NCBI GenBank assembly: GCA_047620505.1
Contig: JBLHKS010000005.1
Location: 1 to 64,000 of the forward strand
Length of the DNA stretch: 64,000 nucleotides
DNA from: JBLHKS01 sp047620505
GTDB lineage: Bacteria; Verrucomicrobiota; Verrucomicrobiia; Verrucomicrobiales; DEV007
Direction of reading: 5' to 3'
In this document: positions 59,882 to 64,000 of the stretch, one piece after another
Position numbering within the stretch: position 1 is the stretch's first letter
Layout: the number at the start of each line of letters is the position of its first letter
Program-made: the position numbers and the translations under genes
The notes under the pieces: model-generated
The model's database searches: none
Told to the model about the DNA's origin: nothing
The model's input: only the letters and a program-made list of their open reading frames with translations

Positions 59882-60757
59882 TTAGTGGGCGTGCATCCGA
59901 GCAGCCTCTGCCTCCGCGGCGTGGTGGTGGAAAGGATGCAAAATCCGCAGCTGCGCAACTGCATCGACCCACGGGCCAAGGTGCCTGTAAATCGAATCGA
60001 AAAACAGTCCAGAATTCGGTCCGGCTGGCGGTGTCCAGATCTGCTGATTGAGATCGAGCACGCCGAGCGGCTTGCCTGGTCGGGCCCATCCAGCTGGAGC
60101 TTTTTTGGCTGAATCTTTCCGCGATCCAGTTCGCCCGCGAACGCCTACCACAACTGAAAATCCGGAAATCCGTGCCAGTCGTCTGAAAAACTGGCGGAAC
60201 GCCGAGCGCTCAAAAGGCTGGCAGAATTCGTCAAAATGTTGAACGACGAGCACTTTCTGAGGACCCGGATCCCGAAATTTGCGTTCGAGATATCGCGCCC
60301 ATTCGATCATCGGCATGCGATCCAGTGCTTTTAGATTCAGCCCCGGTGCGAGGCTTTGAATGGCCCTCGAAAGCGTCGAAGCGGCCTCAAAACCACTGGT
60401 ATCCGAAACCTCTGCAAGACCTCCGCAGACTGCATTTCGATCCATGTATGGAAGGAGACGGCAGCTGAAAAATTGGCTTAGCGCGCCCAATTGTCGATGC
60501 CGGACAAGAATCGGGGCTGAACTATCGAAAAGCGCAGCGCTGGCTACTTTTTCAACCAAGGGCTGAGGCGCGAACCCGGTGTTGAAGTCGTCCTTGGTCT
60601 TTCGGACTCGCGTCAGAAATCGCTGACCAAAATCGCGGAGCGCCCGCCGGAATCCACCGCGTTTACTTTCCGCCTCAGCGTGCATTTCCAAAGCGAGGAA
60701 AAGGTTGCCGTGGTCGGTCACCGTCCCGTCAAGGGCGCGCAACTGAGTCGCAGTCAT
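59882..60757 (-). CDS. STAND-like protein with decayed ATPase motifs
   Basis: 291-residue protein with no clear family. The order of elements resembles an nSTAND-type P-loop domain: ILVRHRQLGALSQFFSCRLLPYMD (positions 83-106) stands where a GPSGSGKSSL-like loop and RAGLLP would be, and KVLVVQHFDEFC (168-179) stands where LLVVDQFEELF carries Walker B. Both nucleotide-binding motifs have lost key residues: no GK(S/T) is present and the Walker B Asp is Gln. SVVVGVRGR (201-209) would be the sensor strand. The C terminus is Ala/Glu/His-rich (HHHAAEAEAARMHAH). It is divergently transcribed from the Ser/Thr kinase. An inactive regulatory homologue or a decaying gene are both possible. Confidence 0.5.
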   Translation of the reverse strand: MTATQLRALDGTVTDHGNLFLALEMHAEAESKRGGFRRALRDFGQRFLTRVRKTKDDFNTGFAPQPLVEKVASAALFDSSAPILVRHRQLGALSQFFSCRLLPYMDRNAVCGGLAEVSDTSGFEAASTLSRAIQSLAPGLNLKALDRMPMIEWARYLERKFRDPGPQKVLVVQHFDEFCQPFERSAFRQFFRRLARISGFSVVVGVRGRTGSRKDSAKKAPAGWARPGKPLGVLDLNQQIWTPPAGPNSGLFFDSIYRHLGPWVDAVAQLRILHPFHHHAAEAEAARMHAH

Positions 60758-61079
60758 AAGAGGAGGGTTTTAAGTGAGAGAGAAAGAGTCGCAGGGGACG
60801 AACTCCAACGGAAAAGTGATAGCGCAAAATACATATTGTTTCAACTCGAATCTGAAGCTTGAACTCTTGAGAAACCCTAACTGAACCACATTTCCGAAGA
60901 TACCGAAACAGATAAGCCAAGATCCTGAAATCCTGACACTATACTAATACGGTCGCCGCCACGTCGAGCAGATCCCTTGATGTGGCTTGGACGGGATTCC
61001 GCACCAGCCCTTTCAATCGCTCCGCATTTTTAGAGGACTTCCGCTGTTGTTGATTGAAATCAGTCGAATCGCACCTTTC

Positions 61080-63479
61080 ATGGACCGCACTCGCACTGAT
61101 AAAATTATGGCAGTCAAAACGCCCGACATCGAAAATTACACAATCTCGGCAGACGGCCTTCTTGGAGAGGGAGTTTTTGGTTCATCCTGGGTTGGTCTCT
61201 TCCATGGCAAGGAGCCTCGTGTTTTGAAGGTTCTTGAGCCTGATCGAATCGAGAATGGCTTTAGAAAAGAGCAACTCGAGAACCTCTTTTCACTCGATGA
61301 ACCTCCTGGCACGGTACCGATTCTTGAGCGGGGAGAGACAAAGGCCGGCGCTCCGTTTGTTGCGATGAGAATGATGGGGGAGCTGAAAAAGAAGGGCAAG
61401 GGGTGGACGTCTCGCAATCTGATCACGGGGCTGAACGAAGAAAAATCCGACGCTGGGGACAAATCGCGAATCGTTCGTGAGATCGCGGTGACGATGGCTT
61501 TTTATCATCGCCATGATATCGTTCACGCCGATCTTAAGCCGTCCAACATTCTGCTCACGGGAGGCGAGGAACCGAGACCTCTGATTTCTGATTTCGGCCA
61601 GAATCGCCGGGATGATCTGCCTTACTCAGAAACTGGCCGTGGTCAGTTCTACGCAAGCCCTGAGCAACTGCGCTATCCCGACAAACCAACGAAATCCTGG
61701 GATGTTTATAGTTTTGGAGTTCTAGCATTTGAACTGCTAACGGGAAAGCTCCCCCGATTGAATGACATCGCCGGCGGGGGAGTGGCGTCAAGCGACGATC
61801 TCCCAGCCCTCTTGATCGAAAATCGCGACATCGCGATTCCTAAAGACCTCAGCCGAGACGACGCGGATCTTTTTGCGATTCTTAAGCGCTGCCTCAGTCT
61901 CAACAATCGGTTTGAAGACATGGAGCAGGTCGCCGAAGCGATCGAGGCCGCCGACCGCAAGCGCGACACGGCAGCCCAGCGGAAGCTGACTTTGATTGTC
62001 GGCTGTGTCGCGGGAGCCCTTTCGCTTGTGGCGGCGATTGCGGTCTGGTTCGCTTTTTCGACTGGCGGGTCGCTCGACGACGAAAGGGAGGCTCACGAGG
62101 GAATTCGCGACGCGATGGTGCGGCTCGAAGAAGAGGCGAACGTTTCAGAGTCTCAGCGTGTTCTAGCGGAAAAGGTAGCCACGGAGGCTCGGGAAAAGTC
62201 AGCAACTGCTCAGCAGGCAACCGAGAACGCGCTGGACGGAAAACAGAAGTCGGATTTCGACGCGCAGGCGGCGCATTCAAGTCGGAACTCCGTGGAGAAT
62301 GCCCTGGTGAATACGCTGGCAGAACTGCAAGCGGAGTTGGCTCCAATCGGTAGGCTTGGGTTGCTCGAAACGGCCAGTTCCAATGCGGCTGACTACTTTG
62401 ATGCGCTACCGGAAGCCCACCGAAACGGGGCGACTCAGAAAGCGCGTGCGACGTTGAGCGAGCACCGAGGCGACGTCCTGCTGGCAGGCGGAAAGCTCGG
62501 AGAAGCGATTCAAGCTTACGAACAGAGTGTGGCGCTCCGTCGCGAGGCGATTGAGGCTGCTTCGGACCCGATTCCTGCTCACATGGCGCTGGGGGCGAGT
62601 CTGGCAAAGCTGGGTGACGCGCGGCTGGAGTCAGCCGAAATCGAGGAGGCGTTGGCGGATCTGGAAGAGAGTCTGGAAATTCTCAAGTGGATCAGCACGA
62701 TCGACTTAAACGAAACCGCACCGAAGGCCGCTGTGGTTAAGGCGATGGTGAAATTTGGTGATGCTCAATTGGCAGTAGGCAAAGCTGACGACGCCTTCAC
62801 GACTTACGAGAAGGCTCAGCAGGTGGCGATTATTGTGGCTCAATTCTCATCAGACAATTTGGAATATCAATTGGGCATCTGTCAGGGCTTGGCACGACTT
62901 GGCGATTGCGAACGCGCCCGCGGAAATCTTGAGAGCGCCCGAGAATTCCACAGCAAAAGTCTCGATCAGCTACGAACTCTCTCCACCGCGAATCCGGATA
63001 ACGAGTTGCTTCAAAGCGAATTGAGCGCGGAGCTCGCTCGGTTAGGCGAAGTCTCGGAAGCTCCCGAGGCGGCGCGACTCTTTGAGGAGAGCGCAGGTGT
63101 TTTGGAAACGCTTGTCGAGAGTGATCAAATCAATCCAACCTGGCGGCGCAGACTGGCAATCGCACAAGATCGGCTCGGCGATGCGAGGAGCGAGTCTGAT
63201 CCGATTGCGGCAGGAATCCACTATCGTTCGAGCATCAAGACCGTTCAGCAGCTGCTGGCTTCCGATCAAGCGCCGGAGACGTGGAGACTCAAGCAGATCA
63301 TCACTTTGTATAAGTTAGCTGACCTCGACAAGAAGAGGGGCGCATCCGAAATCGCCGCGAGTCGCTACAAAGAGGCGCTGACCTGGCTGCGCGAGATGCA
63401 GAATTCGGGCCTGCTGACTGAAAAAGACGAGGAGTGGATCCTGAAAATCGAGCAAGCGCTTGAAGGCGCGGAGACTTGA
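61080..63479 (+). CDS. membrane Ser/Thr protein kinase with TPR repeats
   Basis: 799-residue kinase. The domain begins LLGEGVFGSSWVG (Gly-rich loop), with the ATP-anchoring Lys in RVLKVLEP, catalytic loop HADLKPSNILL (HAD instead of HRD), ISDFGQNR (DFG) and ASPEQL in place of APE. Asp, Lys and Asn of the catalytic loop are kept, so activity is plausible. A membrane helix (LTLIVGCVAGALSLVAAIAV) follows, then a coiled coil with Glu/Ala heptads and about six TPR-like units (GDVLLAGGKLGEAIQAYEQS, LAKLGDARLESAEIEEAL). Starts at 61080 and 61107 are both possible. It would sense or bind outside the cytoplasm and phosphorylate within. An exact palindrome (63246-63257) reads QQLL. Confidence 0.88.
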   Translation: MDRTRTDKIMAVKTPDIENYTISADGLLGEGVFGSSWVGLFHGKEPRVLKVLEPDRIENGFRKEQLENLFSLDEPPGTVPILERGETKAGAPFVAMRMMGELKKKGKGWTSRNLITGLNEEKSDAGDKSRIVREIAVTMAFYHRHDIVHADLKPSNILLTGGEEPRPLISDFGQNRRDDLPYSETGRGQFYASPEQLRYPDKPTKSWDVYSFGVLAFELLTGKLPRLNDIAGGGVASSDDLPALLIENRDIAIPKDLSRDDADLFAILKRCLSLNNRFEDMEQVAEAIEAADRKRDTAAQRKLTLIVGCVAGALSLVAAIAVWFAFSTGGSLDDEREAHEGIRDAMVRLEEEANVSESQRVLAEKVATEAREKSATAQQATENALDGKQKSDFDAQAAHSSRNSVENALVNTLAELQAELAPIGRLGLLETASSNAADYFDALPEAHRNGATQKARATLSEHRGDVLLAGGKLGEAIQAYEQSVALRREAIEAASDPIPAHMALGASLAKLGDARLESAEIEEALADLEESLEILKWISTIDLNETAPKAAVVKAMVKFGDAQLAVGKADDAFTTYEKAQQVAIIVAQFSSDNLEYQLGICQGLARLGDCERARGNLESAREFHSKSLDQLRTLSTANPDNELLQSELSAELARLGEVSEAPEAARLFEESAGVLETLVESDQINPTWRRRLAIAQDRLGDARSESDPIAAGIHYRSSIKTVQQLLASDQAPETWRLKQIITLYKLADLDKKRGASEIAASRYKEALTWLREMQNSGLLTEKDEEWILKIEQALEGAET

Positions 63480-63483
63480 GAAA

Positions 63484-63499
63484 TCCCGTCACCACGGGA
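63484..63499 (-). terminator. short hairpin downstream of tRNA-Ala
   Basis: TCCCGT and ACGGGA pair with a CACC loop (6-bp stem). Read on the minus strand, it lies 10 bases past the tRNA 3' end and is followed by TTTCTC, as in a weak intrinsic terminator. It also sits 4 bases after the kinase stop on the plus strand, where no T-run follows. Confidence 0.45.
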
Positions 63500-63509
63500 G
63501 AGGAAAGAG

Positions 63510-63585
63510 TGGTGGAGCATACCGGAATCGAACCGATGACCTCCTCAATGCCATTGAGGCGCTCTACCAACTGAGCTAATGCCCC
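63510..63585 (-). tRNA. tRNA-Ala (anticodon GGC)
   Basis: A 76-base cloverleaf on the minus strand. The acceptor arm GGGGCAT pairs with ATGCTCC (one G-U), the D arm is GCTC/GAGC, the anticodon stem CCTCA/TGAGG has loop ATGGCAT with anticodon GGC, and the T arm ATCGG/CCGGT has loop TTCGATT. Discriminator A and CCA are encoded (63513 and 63510-63512). Confidence 0.97.
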
Positions 63586-63633
63586 CCATTTCCGAGAGGG
63601 CGGAAATTCTACCCGGGAGGCCGAATTCAGCAA

Positions 63634-64000
63634 CTAATTTCTCTCGTTCCTCCACGGCAATCTCGGCGTGTTGGCGAGATGCTTGATCGCCATCTCAATT
63701 GCGATCGTCGTGCGGGCGAGGCGCTCGAAATCCAGCGTAGCGGCGGTGTCGGTTGCTTTGTGGTAGTTCGGATTCCGGAAAACAGCGGTGTCCGTGATCA
63801 TCACGGCTGGGTAGCCTTCGCGCCAGAATGACCATTGATCCGACCAACCGACACCATCGATGTGAGCTGGAAATGCGCCGGAGACCGAGGGAATCACGTC
63901 AACGTGCTTGAAACTGGAGTGGACGAAATCGGCGAGAACGGCGCTGTCCAGATTTCCCACGATTGCGGCGAAATTCCCGGTTTCTGGAAAGTCGTCGGCG
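63634..64000 (-). CDS. M28-family peptidase, 3' part
   Basis: C-terminal part of a zinc aminopeptidase-like protein of the M28 family, open to the right edge. The visible segment includes FPAHIDGVGWSDQWSFWREG, YPAVMITDTAVFRNPNYHK and ATDTAATLDFERLARTTIAI. WSDQWSFW, followed by the late His in NYHKATDT, is the usual C-terminal half of the active site, with the His as a zinc ligand. The frame continues upstream of the GTG at 63960 without a stop, so that codon is internal. The metal-binding Asp and Glu of the N-terminal half lie outside the window. Confidence 0.85.
   Translation of the reverse strand, partial: ADDFPETGNFAAIVGNLDSAVLADFVHSSFKHVDVIPSVSGAFPAHIDGVGWSDQWSFWREGYPAVMITDTAVFRNPNYHKATDTAATLDFERLARTTIAIEMAIKHLANTPRLPWRNERN

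Larger units (their letters stand above)
525..63257. repeat. dispersed palindrome CAGCAGCTGCTG family
   Basis: Span of the family, not one element. Exact 12-mers start at 525, 1436, 8107, 9252, 22129, 23517, 24280, 29206, 30781, 32577, 36013, 36716, 38135, 38970, 41808, 43893, 45107, 47839, 49003, 54398, 55418, 58725, 59717 and 63246. Copies with an end mismatch but perfect core AGCAGCTGCT start at 11927, 13273, 15781, 20480, 22833 and 51118. The 14-base form CCAGCAGCTGCTGG is seen at 1435, 8106, 9251, 30780, 36012, 36715, 41807, 45106 and 49002. Confidence 0.93.

Noticed and set aside
525..63257. Palindrome family as insertion elements, terminators or a product of QQLL-rich protein repeats
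   Set aside because: Copies share no flanking sequence or target duplications, lack T-runs, lie mostly inside intact genes, and are read in three frames as well as in non-coding DNA.
1..64000. CRISPR arrays, prophage genes, transposases or restriction-modification genes
   Set aside because: I found no regularly spaced direct repeats, no integrase or transposase motifs and no methyltransferase/endonuclease pair on either strand.

Overview
The window most likely comes from the chromosome of a Verrucomicrobia-type (PVC superphylum) bacterium. The evidence is a tandem set of prepilin-like genes resembling the Verru_Chthon cassette proteins B, C and D, several planctomycete/verrucomicrobial secreted families (DUF1549/DUF1553, DUF1552, DUF1592-DUF1588-DUF1585, DUF1501, a PSCyt1-type cytochrome with WD40 repeats), heptose genes for a Gram-negative type envelope, and a Ser/Thr kinase with TPR repeats. 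Genes are tightly packed, many stop and start codons overlap as ATGA or TAATG, and no insertion sequence, prophage or CRISPR array is visible.

Layout. 1-7.8 kb: the 3' end of a DUF1549/DUF1553 gene faces a minus-strand run of esterase, DUF1592 cytochrome, DUF1552 and leucine-rich-repeat genes. 7.8-15.7 kb: minus-strand nuoHIJKLMN followed by trmL; the peripheral-arm nuo genes are not here. 15.9-18.5 kb: three prepilin-like genes, then a secreted hydrolase-like protein and a DUF1501 protein. 21.1-21.7 kb: non-coding. 21.7-31.7 kb: an NlpC/P60 hydrolase with a clear terminator, then an envelope-glycan operon (hldA, gmhA, HTTM-like membrane protein, flippase, asparagine synthase, two glycosyltransferase-type proteins and a methyltransferase). 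31.7-39.4 kb: nth and a divergent enolase, rnr, a secreted M60 peptidase and a primase-like/HAD fusion. 39.4-47.6 kb: oppBC, a pentapeptide protein and a three-gene membrane GTPase cluster of unknown function. 47.7-54.2 kb: trhO, ispH, a ferritin-like protein with ACTTTG-N5-CAAAGT operators, tsaB, tsaE, thiL, a CPBP protease and sppA. 54.3-64 kb: a glycosidase-like protein, cytochrome/WD40 and DUF1549/DUF1553 proteins, a STAND-like protein with decayed ATPase motifs, a Ser/Thr kinase with TPRs, tRNA-Ala(GGC) and the end of an M28 peptidase.

The most striking signal cuts across all of these genes. The 12-base palindrome CAGCAGCTGCTG occurs 24 times exactly, and its 10-base core AGCAGCTGCT occurs 30 times, in all three reading frames (encoding QQLL, AAA or SSCW) and in two intergenic gaps. 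It behaves like a highly iterated palindrome selected at the DNA level. I know of no described role for it in this group.
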